Shown here one piece after another: positions 10,222 to 20,212 of a DNA stretch of 64,000 nucleotides (positions within the stretch are counted from its first letter, which is position 1; each line of letters starts with the position of its first letter). Origin of the DNA: Ferrovibrio xuzhouensis (GTDB taxonomy: Bacteria; Pseudomonadota; Alphaproteobacteria; Ferrovibrionales; Ferrovibrionaceae); the NCBI RefSeq assembly GCF_042648965.1, contig NZ_JBHRYJ010000001.1, positions 496,001 to 560,000 on the forward strand, in the 5' to 3' direction. The translations under genes were made by a program, and so were the position numbers. The notes beneath the pieces were generated by a model, which ran no database searches, had not been told where the DNA came from, and was given only the letters and a program-made list of their open reading frames with translations.

Positions 10222-12051
10222 TCAGACCACGCGCACCGCGCCCTTGGCCGCGCTCGTCGTCAGCGCCGCATAGGCCCTGAGCGCCGTGCTGACCTTGCGC
10301 TGGCGCGGCGCCGCCGGCTTCCAGCCGGCAGCCTCCTGCGCCTTGCGGCGCGCGGCCAGCGTGGCGTCATCGACCTTGAGGGTGATGCTGCGGTTCGGGA
10401 TGTCGATCTCGATGACGTCGCCGCTCTGCACCAGGCCGATGGTGCCGCCTTCGGCGGCTTCCGGCGAAACATGGCCGATCGACAGGCCGGACGAGCCGCC
10501 GGAGAAGCGGCCATCGGTGACCAGCGCGCAGGCCTTGCCCAGTCCCTTCGACTTCAGGTAGCTGGTCGGATACAGCATCTCCTGCATGCCGGGGCCGCCG
10601 CGCGGCCCCTCGTAGCGGATCAGAACGACCTCGCCGGCCTTGACCTTGCCGGTGAGAATCCCCGCGACGGCATCGTCCTGGCTTTCGAAGATATGCGCCG
10701 GGCCGGAGAATTTCAGGATCGAGTCATCGACGCCGGCGGTCTTCACGATGCAACCGTCCTCGGCGAGATTGCCGTAGAGCACGGCAAGGCCGCCGTCCTT
10801 CGAGAAGGCATGCTCCGCGTCGCGCAGCACCCCGGCCTTGCGGTCGGTGTCGAGGCTGTCATAGCGGCGCGACTGCGAGAAGGCCACCTGGGTCGGCACG
10901 CCGCCGGGCGCCGCGCGGTAGAACTCCTGCACGGCACTATCCTTGCTGCGCATGACATCCCAGCGGTCCAGCGCCGCGCCCAGCGTCTTCGCATGCACGC
11001 TGCCGACCGAGGTATCGAGCAGGCCGGCACGGTCGAGTTCGCCCAGGATCGCCATGATGCCGCCGGCACGATGGACGTCTTCCATATGCACGTCGGACTT
11101 GGCCGGCGCCACCTTGCACAGCACCGGCACGCGGCGCGACAGGCGGTCGATGTCGGCCATGGTAAAGCCCACTTCGCCCTCATAAGCGGCGGCGAGCAGA
11201 TGCAGCACCGTGTTGGTCGAACCGCCCATGGCGATATCGAGCGTCATCGCATTCTCGAAGGCGGCGAAGCTGGCGATATTGCGCGGCAGCACGCTGGCGT
11301 CGTCCTGCTCGTAATAGCGTTTGGCCAGCTCGACCACCAGATGGCCGGCCTCGACGAACAGGCGCTTGCGGTCGGCATGGGTGGCCAGCACCGAGCCGTT
11401 GCCCGGCAGCGACAGGCCGAGCGCCTCGGTCAGGCAGTTCATCGAATTGGCGGTGAACATGCCCGAGCAGGAGCCGCAGGTCGGGCAGGCCGAACGCTCG
11501 ATCACCTTGACGTCGGCGTCGCTGATCTTGTCGTCGGCGGCGGCCACCATGGCGTCGATCAGGTCGACCGACTTCTGCTGGCCGTCGAGCAGGACCTTGC
11601 CGGCCTCCATCGGGCCGCCGGAGACGAAGACGACCGGGATGTTGAGCCGCAGCGCCGCCATCAGCATGCCGGGCGTGATCTTGTCGCAGTTCGAGATGCA
11701 GACCATGGCGTCGGCGCAATGGGCGTTGACCATGTATTCGACGGAATCGGCGATGATCTCGCGCGACGGCAGCGAATACAGCATGCCGTCATGGCCCATG
11801 GCGATGCCGTCATCGACCGCGATGGTATTGAATTCCTTGGCGACGCCGCCGGCCGCCTCGACCTCGCGCGCGACCAGCTGGCCGAGGTCCTTCAGGTGTA
11901 CGTGACCGGGCACGAACTGGGTGAAGGAATTGACGATGGCGATGATCGGCTTGCCGAAATCCTCGTCCTTCATGCCGGTGGCGCGCCACAGGCCGCGCGC
12001 GCCGGCCATGTTGCGGCCATGGGTCGTGGTTCTGGAACGATAGGCGGGCAT
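10222..12051 (-). CDS. ilvD: Dihydroxy-acid dehydratase
   Basis: Iron-sulfur dehydratase converting 2,3-dihydroxy-isovalerate and -methylvalerate to the 2-keto acids for valine, leucine and isoleucine; 609 aa, typical length. Cluster-ligand motifs CISNCDKITPG (residues ~118-128) and CPTCGSCSGMF (~190-200) are present, as are GGSTNTVLHLLA and GRFSGGSSGLSIGH. Start ATG at 12051. It lies downstream of ilvC on the same strand, 76 nt away, but a strong hairpin sits between them, so it may be transcribed separately or only by read-through. Nearly identical hairpins flank the gene on both sides. Confidence 0.98.
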   Translation of the reverse strand: MPAYRSRTTTHGRNMAGARGLWRATGMKDEDFGKPIIAIVNSFTQFVPGHVHLKDLGQLVAREVEAAGGVAKEFNTIAVDDGIAMGHDGMLYSLPSREIIADSVEYMVNAHCADAMVCISNCDKITPGMLMAALRLNIPVVFVSGGPMEAGKVLLDGQQKSVDLIDAMVAAADDKISDADVKVIERSACPTCGSCSGMFTANSMNCLTEALGLSLPGNGSVLATHADRKRLFVEAGHLVVELAKRYYEQDDASVLPRNIASFAAFENAMTLDIAMGGSTNTVLHLLAAAYEGEVGFTMADIDRLSRRVPVLCKVAPAKSDVHMEDVHRAGGIMAILGELDRAGLLDTSVGSVHAKTLGAALDRWDVMRSKDSAVQEFYRAAPGGVPTQVAFSQSRRYDSLDTDRKAGVLRDAEHAFSKDGGLAVLYGNLAEDGCIVKTAGVDDSILKFSGPAHIFESQDDAVAGILTGKVKAGEVVLIRYEGPRGGPGMQEMLYPTSYLKSKGLGKACALVTDGRFSGGSSGLSIGHVSPEAAEGGTIGLVQSGDVIEIDIPNRSITLKVDDATLAARRKAQEAAGWKPAAPRQRKVSTALRAYAALTTSAAKGAVRVV

Positions 12052-12076
12052 GGGGCTTCCCTCCGTGGGACAGAAA

Positions 12077-12105
12077 GGCCGCCGGATCGCTCCGGCGGCC
12101 GTCGT
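12077..12105. terminator. Hairpin between ilvC and ilvD (copy 2)
   Basis: A 10-bp perfect stem (GGCCGCCGGA / TCCGGCGGCC) with loop TCGC, identical over 29 bases to the hairpin at 10165. On the minus strand it follows ilvC and is trailed by TTTCTG, so it is likely to act as an ilvC terminator or attenuator ahead of ilvD. Confidence 0.7.
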
Positions 12106-12127
12106 TGAAGTCCGGATCAGCCGGAGA

Positions 12128-13150
12128 TCAGTTGCTGCGGTCCTTGTCGACCAGCTTGTTCTTCGAGATCCACGGCATCATGGCGCGCAGCTTGGCGCCG
12201 ACATCCTCGATCGGATGCTGGGCCAGCTTGGCACGGGTCGCCTTGAACGAGGTCTGGTTGACCTTGTTCTCCAGCATCCAGTTGCGGGTGAAGCGGCCGG
12301 ACTGGATATCCTCCAGCACGCGCTTCATCTCGGCCTTGGTCTCGGCGGTGATGATGCGCGGGCCGGTGACGTATTCGCCGTATTCGGCGGTGTTCGAGAT
12401 CGAATAGTTCATGTTGGCGATGCCGCCCTCGTAGATGAGGTCGACGATCAGCTTCACTTCATGCAGGCACTCGAAATAGGCCATCTCGGGGGCATAGCCC
12501 GCCTCGACCAGGGTCTCGTAGCCGGCCTTGATCAGCTCGACCAGGCCGCCGCAGAGCACGACCTGCTCGCCGAACAGGTCGGTCTCGCATTCTTCCTGGA
12601 AGGTGGTCTCGATGATGCCGGCCTTGCCGCCGCCGTTCGCCGAAGCATAGGACAGCGCGATCTCGAGCGCATTGCCCGAGGCATTCTGGTGCACGGCGAC
12701 CAGCGAGGGCACGCCGCCGCCACGCAGGTATTCCGAGCGCACGGTATGGCCCGGACCCTTCGGCGCGATCATGAAGACGTCGAGGTCCTTGCGCGGCTCG
12801 ATCAGGTTGAAGTGGATGTTCAGGCCGTGCGCGAAGGCAAGGGCAGCGCCTTCCTTCATGTTGTCGCGCAGGTCGTTGATCCACAGGTCGCCCTGGCCCT
12901 CGTCCGGGGTCAGCACCATGACCACGTCGGCCCATTTGGCGGCCTCGGCAGGCGTCATCACCTTGAAGCCGGCTTCTTCGGCCTTCTTGACGCCGGCCGA
13001 ACCCTTGCGGAGCGCCACGGCGATGTTCTTCACGCCGCTGTCCTTCAGGTTCATGGCATGGGCATGGCCCTGGCTGCCGTAGCCGACGATGACAACCTTC
13101 TTGCCCTTGATCAGGTTCAGGTCCGCATCGCGGTCGTAGTAAACGCGCAT
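12128..13150 (-). CDS. ilvC: Ketol-acid reductoisomerase (NADP+), class I
   Basis: Mg2+- and NADPH-dependent isomeroreductase that converts acetolactate/acetohydroxybutyrate to dihydroxy acids; 340 aa, the short class I form. The Rossmann motif VIVGYGSQGHAHAMNL lies near residue 20, the catalytic helical domain contains the metal-binding segment QEECETDLFGEQVVLCGG, and the C-terminal half carries EYGEYVTGPRII. Start ATG at 13150. It is preceded by ilvN (50 nt) and followed by a hairpin, so ilvB-ilvN-ilvC form one operon. Confidence 0.98.
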   Translation of the reverse strand: MRVYYDRDADLNLIKGKKVVIVGYGSQGHAHAMNLKDSGVKNIAVALRKGSAGVKKAEEAGFKVMTPAEAAKWADVVMVLTPDEGQGDLWINDLRDNMKEGAALAFAHGLNIHFNLIEPRKDLDVFMIAPKGPGHTVRSEYLRGGGVPSLVAVHQNASGNALEIALSYASANGGGKAGIIETTFQEECETDLFGEQVVLCGGLVELIKAGYETLVEAGYAPEMAYFECLHEVKLIVDLIYEGGIANMNYSISNTAEYGEYVTGPRIITAETKAEMKRVLEDIQSGRFTRNWMLENKVNQTSFKATRAKLAQHPIEDVGAKLRAMMPWISKNKLVDKDRSN

Positions 13151-13200
13151 AGTCGTATCTCCTCGGGACTGCGTGTGTTGCTATTCGGGTTCGGTCAATT

Positions 13201-13716
13201 CTAAAGGGCGCTGGGGCCGCGGCTGATCGCCACCACGCCGGTGCGCGAGACGTCGATCAGGCCGAGCGGCTTCATCAGCTCGATGAAGGCGGCGATCTTC
13301 TCGGTGCTGCCGGTCATCTCGAAAACGAAGGACTGGATCGTGCTGTCGACCACGCGGGCGCGGAAAATATCGGCGATGCGCAAGCTTTCGACGCGCTTCT
13401 CGCCGCTGCCGGCCACCTTGATCAGGGCGAGTTCGCGAGCGATATGCGGCCCCTCGACGGTCAGGTCGTGCACGTTGTGCACCGGCACCAGGCGGCCGAG
13501 CTGGGCCTTGATCTGCTCGATCACGGCGGCCGGGCCTGAGGTGACCACGGTGATGCGCGACAGATGGGCGGCGTCGTTGACCTCGGCGACGGTCAGGCTT
13601 TCGATGTTGTAGCCGCGGCCGGAGAACAGCCCGACGATACGGGCGAGAATGCCGGGCTCGTTGTCGACGAGCACGGAGAGGATATGGGACTGGATCGGCT
13701 GCTGCGGCGCGGACAT
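13201..13716 (-). CDS. ilvN: Acetolactate synthase, small regulatory subunit
   Basis: Regulatory subunit that confers valine feedback on acetolactate synthase; 171 aa. An N-terminal ACT domain (residues ~9-82) carries HILSVLVDNEPGILARIVGLF and RGYNIESLTV, followed by the ALS small-subunit C-terminal domain (~95-165). Start ATG at 13716, 37 nt after the large-subunit stop. In nomenclature this is ilvN or ilvH; I use ilvN without claiming the isozyme type. Confidence 0.96.
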   Translation of the reverse strand: MSAPQQPIQSHILSVLVDNEPGILARIVGLFSGRGYNIESLTVAEVNDAAHLSRITVVTSGPAAVIEQIKAQLGRLVPVHNVHDLTVEGPHIARELALIKVAGSGEKRVESLRIADIFRARVVDSTIQSFVFEMTGSTEKIAAFIELMKPLGLIDVSRTGVVAISRGPSAL

Positions 13717-13753
13717 CGGGAAAAGACTTTCTTCTTCTGGATCAGGCGGCCGG

Positions 13754-15553
<1,800 letters not shown>

Positions 15554-15581
15554 AACCCACCTATTGTCTTGCGAGAACGGA

Positions 15582-15645
15582 CCGGACGTAATCTGTGTCC
15601 GGTGGAACGGAACTCAAGCGGCCGGGAAACGGATCCCCCGGCCGC
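15582..15645 (-). promoter_or_regulatory. Two hairpins upstream of ilvB
   Basis: Inverted repeats CCGGAC/GTCCGG (15582-15587 with 15597-15602) and GCGGCCGGG/CCCGGCCGC (15618-15626 with 15637-15645) lie between miaA and ilvB on the minus strand. The larger one, nearer miaA, probably ends miaA transcription; both could also lie in the ilvB leader. No Ile/Leu/Val-rich leader peptide is visible. Confidence 0.4.
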
Positions 15646-15672
15646 GAAAAGCGCGCCAACCTAATCGGGCGG

Positions 15673-16659
15673 TCAAGGGGCGGTCAATAGGTATCTCACA
15701 ATGAATGGAAAGATTTCTGCCTCAGGGTTGAAATTTTCTTGCCGTCCGAGGTCATTTTCCACAACCAGGTCCGGCTGGACCTGGTGCCGGAACCAGGTGG
15801 TCTGGCGCTTGGCGTAATGCCGGGTGTTGAGCTGACCGATGCGAACCGCCTCATCGAGTGCCATTTCACCATTAAGATACTGAACAAGCTCGGGTAATCC
15901 ATGGGCCTTGCGCATCGGCGCGTCGGCCGGCAGGTCGGTCCGCGCCAGCATCGCCCGGACCTCGTCGAGCGCGCCGGCGGCCAGCATGGCCTCGAAACGA
16001 CGGTCGATCCGGGCATAGAGCGCATCCCGCGGCGGCCGCAGCAGCAGGCGGAACACCGGATTGGGCAGCGGCGGCGCCGGACTGTCGGCCTGCCAGGCGG
16101 CCAGCCCCCGGCCGGTGCCGAGTGCGACTTCATAGGCCCGCACCAGCCGCTGGCTGTCGCCCGGCATCAGGCGGGCCGCGGTGTCCGGGTCCAGCGCCGA
16201 CAGCGCCAGATGCAGGCCCTCGGGGCCGACCTGGGCAAGCTTCGCCCGGGCGTCCGCCCGTGCCTCGGCCGGGATCGCAGGGATATCCACCAGCCCCTCG
16301 AACAGGCCGCGCAGGTACATCCCGGTGCCGCCCAGCAGGATCGGCAGGCGACCTTCAGCCACCGTTTCCACCATCGCCTGCAGCGCCATGCCGCGCCACA
16401 GGGCGGCCGTGCCATGCACCGCGCCGTCGAGCACGCCATAGAGCCGGTGCGGCACGCGGGTCTCTTCCGCGGGCGTCGGCCGGGCGGTCAGGACGCGCAG
16501 GTCGCGGTAGACCTGCATACTGTCAGCGTTGATCACCGTGCCGTTGAATTGCTCGGCCAGCGCCAGCCCGAGCGCCGACTTGCCGCTGGCGGTCGGACCG
16601 GCAACGACGAGGATCGGGGCAGATGCGGGCAGATCGGGAACGCCGGGGATAGCCGTCAT
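15673..16659 (-). CDS. miaA: tRNA dimethylallyltransferase
   Basis: Transfers the dimethylallyl group to A37 of tRNAs reading UNN codons; cytosolic, 328 aa. The P-loop GPTASGKSALGLALA lies at residues ~20-34, followed by NADSMQVYRDL and the conserved catalytic segment around GTGMYLRGLFEG (~105-116). The C-terminal part contains TRHYAKRQTTWFRH, which is diagnostic for MiaA. Start ATG at 16659; an ATG-proximal tail of ~17 residues precedes the P-loop strand. It is upstream of ilvB on the same strand, and divergent from serB. Confidence 0.97.
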   Translation of the reverse strand: MTAIPGVPDLPASAPILVVAGPTASGKSALGLALAEQFNGTVINADSMQVYRDLRVLTARPTPAEETRVPHRLYGVLDGAVHGTAALWRGMALQAMVETVAEGRLPILLGGTGMYLRGLFEGLVDIPAIPAEARADARAKLAQVGPEGLHLALSALDPDTAARLMPGDSQRLVRAYEVALGTGRGLAAWQADSPAPPLPNPVFRLLLRPPRDALYARIDRRFEAMLAAGALDEVRAMLARTDLPADAPMRKAHGLPELVQYLNGEMALDEAVRIGQLNTRHYAKRQTTWFRHQVQPDLVVENDLGRQENFNPEAEIFPFIVRYLLTAP

Positions 16660-16713
16660 GCCGGCAGGGTAGCGGCTGTTGCGCCGCCCCCGCTACGGCC
16701 CTAGAACAGGCGG

Positions 16714-17613
16714 ATGCAAAACATTCTCACCCTGATCACCGATCCCCGCAACGCCATGCTGACCCCGCGGCTGTCCAACGCCGTGCGCGACGCGCTGGCG
16801 CTGGCGCGCGGCAAGGTCGGCCCCGCCGACTGGCTCGATCCGGGCGTCGCCTGCGACATCCCCTTCGACAACGTGGCCCCGGCCGAGGCCGAAGCGGCGG
16901 CCCGCACCGCCCTGCGCGGCATGCCGGTCGACGTGCTGATCCTGAAGCCCGAGAACCGCCGCAAGCAGGCGCTGGTCGCCGACATGGAATCGACCATCAT
17001 CCGCAACGAAATGCTCGACGAGATGGCCTACGAGGCGGAGATCGGCGAACAGGTCGCCGAGATCACCCGGCGCGCGATGAACGGCGAACTCGATTTCTAC
17101 GAGGCGATCCGCGAGCGCGTCGGCCTGCTGAAGGGCCAGCCGGCCAGCCTGCTCGACAGGGTGGCCGAGAAGATCAAGCTGATGTCCGGCGCCGCCGCGC
17201 TGGTCGACACGCTGAAACAGCATGGCGTCTATTGCGCGCTGGTTTCCGGCGGCTTCGACCATTACACGGTGGGCATCGCCGCGCAGCTCGGCTTCGACGA
17301 GCAGCAGGCCAACCACCTGATCGTGGAAGACGGCGCCATCGCCGGCATCCGCGAACCGATCCTGGGCCGCGAGGCCAAGCTGGAGGCGCTGCGCCGCGTC
17401 GCCAGCCAGAAGGGCATCACCCCGGCGGACTGCATCGCGGTCGGCGACGGCGCCAACGACCTCGCCATGCTGGGCGAGGCGGGCCTGGGCATCGCCTTCC
17501 ACGCCAAGCCCAAGGTGCAGGAGGCGGCGCAATACAACATCCGCCACGGCGACCTGACCGCCCTGCTCTATGCCCAAGGCTATCGCCGCGACGAGATTTC
17601 CGGCCGGGGATAA
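16714..17613 (+). CDS. serB: Phosphoserine phosphatase
   Basis: HAD-superfamily enzyme that hydrolyses phosphoserine in the last step of serine synthesis; 299 aa with an N-terminal regulatory-like domain (~1-85) before the HAD core. Motif I, normally DxDxT, reads DMEST here (residues ~90-94), so the second Asp, the general acid/base in the family, is Glu. Motif II is VSGGF (~173-177), and motif III/IV GDGANDLAML (~246-255). Context is metabolic only in the wide sense: serA and serC are 31 kb away. Start ATG at 16714; it is divergent from miaA with 54 nt between. Confidence 0.92.
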   Translation: MQNILTLITDPRNAMLTPRLSNAVRDALALARGKVGPADWLDPGVACDIPFDNVAPAEAEAAARTALRGMPVDVLILKPENRRKQALVADMESTIIRNEMLDEMAYEAEIGEQVAEITRRAMNGELDFYEAIRERVGLLKGQPASLLDRVAEKIKLMSGAAALVDTLKQHGVYCALVSGGFDHYTVGIAAQLGFDEQQANHLIVEDGAIAGIREPILGREAKLEALRRVASQKGITPADCIAVGDGANDLAMLGEAGLGIAFHAKPKVQEAAQYNIRHGDLTALLYAQGYRRDEISGRG

Positions 17614-17620
17614 ACAAAAG

Positions 17621-17692
17621 CGTGGACCCTCGGGTCGTGAAGTTTACCGCCGGTCCGACCTGTGGTCGGACCCGGTAGCCCGAGGGTGACGA
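17621..17692. repeat. Nested palindromic (REP-like) repeat element
   Basis: An outer inverted repeat ACCCTCGGG/CCCGAGGGT (17626-17634 with 17679-17687) encloses an inner one, GGTCCGACC/GGTCGGACC (17652-17660 with 17664-17672). The outer arms resemble the common alphaproteobacterial intergenic palindrome seen at 17723-17754, in opposite orientation. A run ATTTTTG follows, so it may also terminate serB transcription. Confidence 0.7.
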
Positions 17693-17722
17693 TTTTTGTT
17701 AGCGACCCTCATTCACACACAT

Positions 17723-17754
17723 CGTCATGCCCGGGCTCGACCCGGGCATCCACG
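17723..17754. repeat. Alphaproteobacterial REP-type palindrome
   Basis: ATGCCCGGG/CCCGGGCAT (17727-17735 with 17741-17749) with loop CTCGA, inside the wider form CGTCATGCCCGGG...CATCCACG. This is a frequently seen intergenic repeat in alphaproteobacteria. It creates a spurious frame starting MPGLDPGIHAFL, which should not be annotated as a gene. Confidence 0.85.
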
Positions 17755-17932
17755 CCTTTCTGCCGGCCGAACCCCGCGGTTCGCCCTGTAAAGTGCCGCC
17801 CAGGGACTGGCGCCGCTGCCCGCGCCACCCCATATGGAGGGGCCACATCCTGTCCCGCCCGGGCCTGAGCCTTGCCAGTGCCGGCCCCATGGGATACCCA
17901 GATTTGGAACCCTTCAGGGAGTTTTCTGTCGC
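17755..17932. other. Intergenic DNA between repeat element and clpP-like gene
   Basis: No gene is supported. The stretch continues a spurious repeat-derived frame on the plus strand and must carry the promoter of the ClpP-like gene. A possible ribosome binding site AGGGAG lies 11 nt before its ATG. Confidence 0.4.
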
Positions 17933-18550
17933 ATGCTGAACCGCAATCTCATGAACGACGACGAGCCGGAAAAGAACGGCGAAGAGAAGGACAAGGAAAA
18001 AGAGAAGTTTCCGGTCCTCGGCGAGCGTCTGTTCAAGGCCCGCACCATCCTGATCTATGGCGGCATCGACCAGAAGCTGGCCGAGCGGGTCTCCGCCCAG
18101 CTGCTGGCCCTGCAGGCCGCCGGCGACGAGCCGATCACCATTTTCATCAACAGCCAGGGCGGCCATGTCGAGTCCGGCGACACGATCTATGACATGATCA
18201 AGTTCGTGAAGCCGGTGGTGCGCGTGGTTGGCACCGGCTGGGTCGCCTCGGCCGGCGCCCTGATCTTTGCCGCCGCCCAGCGCGAGAACCGCTTCGCCCT
18301 GCCGAACACCCGCTTCCTGCTGCACCAGCCGGCCGGCGGCGCCATGGGCACCGCGTCGGATGTCGCAATCCAGGCCAAGGAAATCATCCGCATGCGCAAG
18401 CGGCTGAACGAGATCTTCGCCCGCGAGACCGGCCAGCCGCTGGAGCGGATCGAGAAGGACACCGACCGCGATTTCTGGATGAGCGCCGAGGCGGCCCAGG
18501 AATACGGCCTGGTCGGCAAGATCGTGCAGAACGCGGCCGAGATCGAATAG
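17933..18550 (+). CDS. ClpP-family serine protease (stand-alone paralogue)
   Basis: Predicted self-compartmentalising protease subunit, 205 aa. The full ClpP catalytic triad is visible: Ser in VASAGALIFAAA (~residue 106), His in RFLLHQPAGG (~131) and Asp in TDRDFWMSAEAAQEYG (~178). The first ~35 residues are unusual: very acidic/basic and hydrophilic (DDEPEKNGEEKDKEKEK), where standard ClpP has a short axial loop. No clpX, clpA or tig gene is adjacent, unlike the main clpP locus, so this is probably a second ClpP or ClpP-like protein. Start ATG at 17933; 17951 is an alternative. It is convergent with degP and shares a terminator. Confidence 0.88.
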   Translation: MLNRNLMNDDEPEKNGEEKDKEKEKFPVLGERLFKARTILIYGGIDQKLAERVSAQLLALQAAGDEPITIFINSQGGHVESGDTIYDMIKFVKPVVRVVGTGWVASAGALIFAAAQRENRFALPNTRFLLHQPAGGAMGTASDVAIQAKEIIRMRKRLNEIFARETGQPLERIEKDTDRDFWMSAEAAQEYGLVGKIVQNAAEIE

Positions 18551-18571
18551 GCGGCCTGTACCGCAGACATG

Positions 18572-18602
18572 AAAAAGGCCGGCTTTTCAGCCGGCCTTTT
18601 TT
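18572..18602. terminator. Bidirectional intrinsic terminator between clpP-like gene and degP
   Basis: A 13-bp stem AAAAAGGCCGGCT/AGCCGGCCTTTTT with loop TTTC, giving a T-run in both directions. It lies between two convergent genes. Confidence 0.93.
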
Positions 18603-18640
18603 GTCGGGTGCCTGTCGCAGCCTTACGACTTGAGCGGCCC

Positions 18641-20143
18641 CTATGATTTCAAGGGGACGGGCACGAAACGCGGCTCGCCCGAGCGCTGGATCTGCAGCAG
18701 GGCCACCTTGCGCTTGGCATCCTTCAGCGCCTTCAGCATCTCGGTGACGTCGTCGGGGTTGCGCACTTCCGACTGGGCGACCTCGATGATCACGTCGCCG
18801 GCGCGCACGTCGCGCTGGGCGGCCGGGCCGTTCGGGTCGACATCGGTGATCACCACGCCGCGCACGTCGTCCTTGATGTCATACTGCTTGCGCAGCTCCT
18901 TGTTCAGCGGCGCGATGCGCAGGCCGAGATCGGCCAGTTCGGTCTCGTTCTTGCCCGGCGCCTGGCGGCTGTCGTCGCCCTTGGCCTTGCTCTCCGCCTT
19001 GGCCGAGGCCAGCGCCGCCTCGAGTTCGCCGAGCGTCGCCTTGACGCTGCGCGTCTTGCCCTTGCGGATCAGGTCGACGCTGATCGTACGGCCGACCGCG
19101 CTTTCCGCCACCGCACGGGTCAATGCGTTGGTGGTATCGACCGGCTTGCCGTCGATGGCGACGATCACGTCGCCGGATTCGATGCCGGCCTTTTCAGCCG
19201 GGCCGCCCGGGATCACCTTGGCGACCAGCGCGCCACGCGCCTGCTTGAGGCCGAGCGCATCGACCATCTCGTCGGTGACCGACTGGATCTGCACGCCGAG
19301 CCAGCCGCGCCGGGTGCGGCCGTATTCGATCAGCTGCTGCACCACCGGCCGCGCCAGGTTGGCCGGCACGGCGAAGCCGATGCCGATCGAGCCGCCCGAC
19401 TGCGAGAAGATCGCCGTGTTGATGCCGATCACATCGCCGGCCTTGTTGAACAGCGGGCCACCGGAATTGCCCTTGTTGATCGAGGCATCGGTCTGGATGA
19501 AATCGTCGTAGCGGCCGGCGTTGATGTCGCGGCCGCGCGCCGAAACGATACCGGCGGTCACCGTGCCGCCCAGCCCGAACGGATTGCCGATCGCCAGGGT
19601 CCATTCGCCGACCCGCAGCTTGTCGGAATCGCCCCATTGCACGGCGGTCAGCGGCTTCTTCGGTTCGACCTTGAGGATGGCGATGTCGACCTCCGGATCG
19701 CGGCCGACGATCTTGGCCTCAAGCTCGGTGTTGTCATGCAGGATCACGCGGACCTGGTCGGCATCGGCGATCACGTGGTTGTTGGTCACCACATAGCCGC
19801 GGGCATCGACGATGAAACCCGAACCGAGCGAGGAGATCTGCCGTGGCGGGCCCTTGCCGCCGCCCTCGCGCTGCTGGCGCTCGAAGAAATCCTTGAAGAA
19901 TTCCTCGAACGGCGAGCCGGGCGGGAACTGCGGCATGCCTTCCGGCAGCTGACCGCCCTTCACCGTCTGGGTGGTCGAGATGTTGACCACCGCCGGCAGC
20001 AGCTTTTCGGCCAGGTCGGCGAAATCGCCTTCCGGCGGCCGCGCCTGGGCCATGCCGCCAGCCATCAGCACCGTCAGGAACATCAGAAGGGCGGCGAAAC
20101 CGCCCGCGATACGGAAGTGTCCGCGCTGCATGGTCGTCCTCAT
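18641..20143 (-). CDS. degP: Do-family periplasmic serine protease/chaperone (DegP/HtrA)
   Basis: Envelope quality-control protease, 500 aa. A signal peptide (residues ~1-33, hydrophobic core GGFAALLMFLTVLMAGG, cleavage near AQA) is followed by the trypsin-like domain with His in VTNNHVIADAD (~122), Asp in DPEVDIAILKV (~153) and Ser in GNSGGPLFN (~227). Two PDZ domains follow (~285-370 and ~415-495). The start at 20143 is favoured because AGGTGAG lies 5 nt upstream on the minus strand; a longer frame to 20188 lacks support. It is downstream of hflK-hflC in the same direction, a conserved alphaproteobacterial arrangement. degP versus degQ/mucD naming is not resolved. Confidence 0.94.
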   Translation of the reverse strand: MRTTMQRGHFRIAGGFAALLMFLTVLMAGGMAQARPPEGDFADLAEKLLPAVVNISTTQTVKGGQLPEGMPQFPPGSPFEEFFKDFFERQQREGGGKGPPRQISSLGSGFIVDARGYVVTNNHVIADADQVRVILHDNTELEAKIVGRDPEVDIAILKVEPKKPLTAVQWGDSDKLRVGEWTLAIGNPFGLGGTVTAGIVSARGRDINAGRYDDFIQTDASINKGNSGGPLFNKAGDVIGINTAIFSQSGGSIGIGFAVPANLARPVVQQLIEYGRTRRGWLGVQIQSVTDEMVDALGLKQARGALVAKVIPGGPAEKAGIESGDVIVAIDGKPVDTTNALTRAVAESAVGRTISVDLIRKGKTRSVKATLGELEAALASAKAESKAKGDDSRQAPGKNETELADLGLRIAPLNKELRKQYDIKDDVRGVVITDVDPNGPAAQRDVRAGDVIIEVAQSEVRNPDDVTEMLKALKDAKRKVALLQIQRSGEPRFVPVPLKS

Positions 20144-20212
20144 GTCACTCACCTCTGCGCCGCCCGCCGGCGGCGCCCTGCCCGTCACCGCCTGCGGGCG
20201 TCGGCACGATTT

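Noticed and set aside
15554..15672. Leader peptide for ilvB attenuation
   Set aside because: Two hairpins exist, but no small frame rich in Ile, Leu or Val with a start codon is visible upstream of ilvB.
17727..17939. Open frame starting MPGLDPGIHAFL upstream of the clpP-like gene
   Set aside because: It is the translation of a common alphaproteobacterial intergenic palindrome and a well-known spurious frame; the real gene begins at 17933 in another frame.
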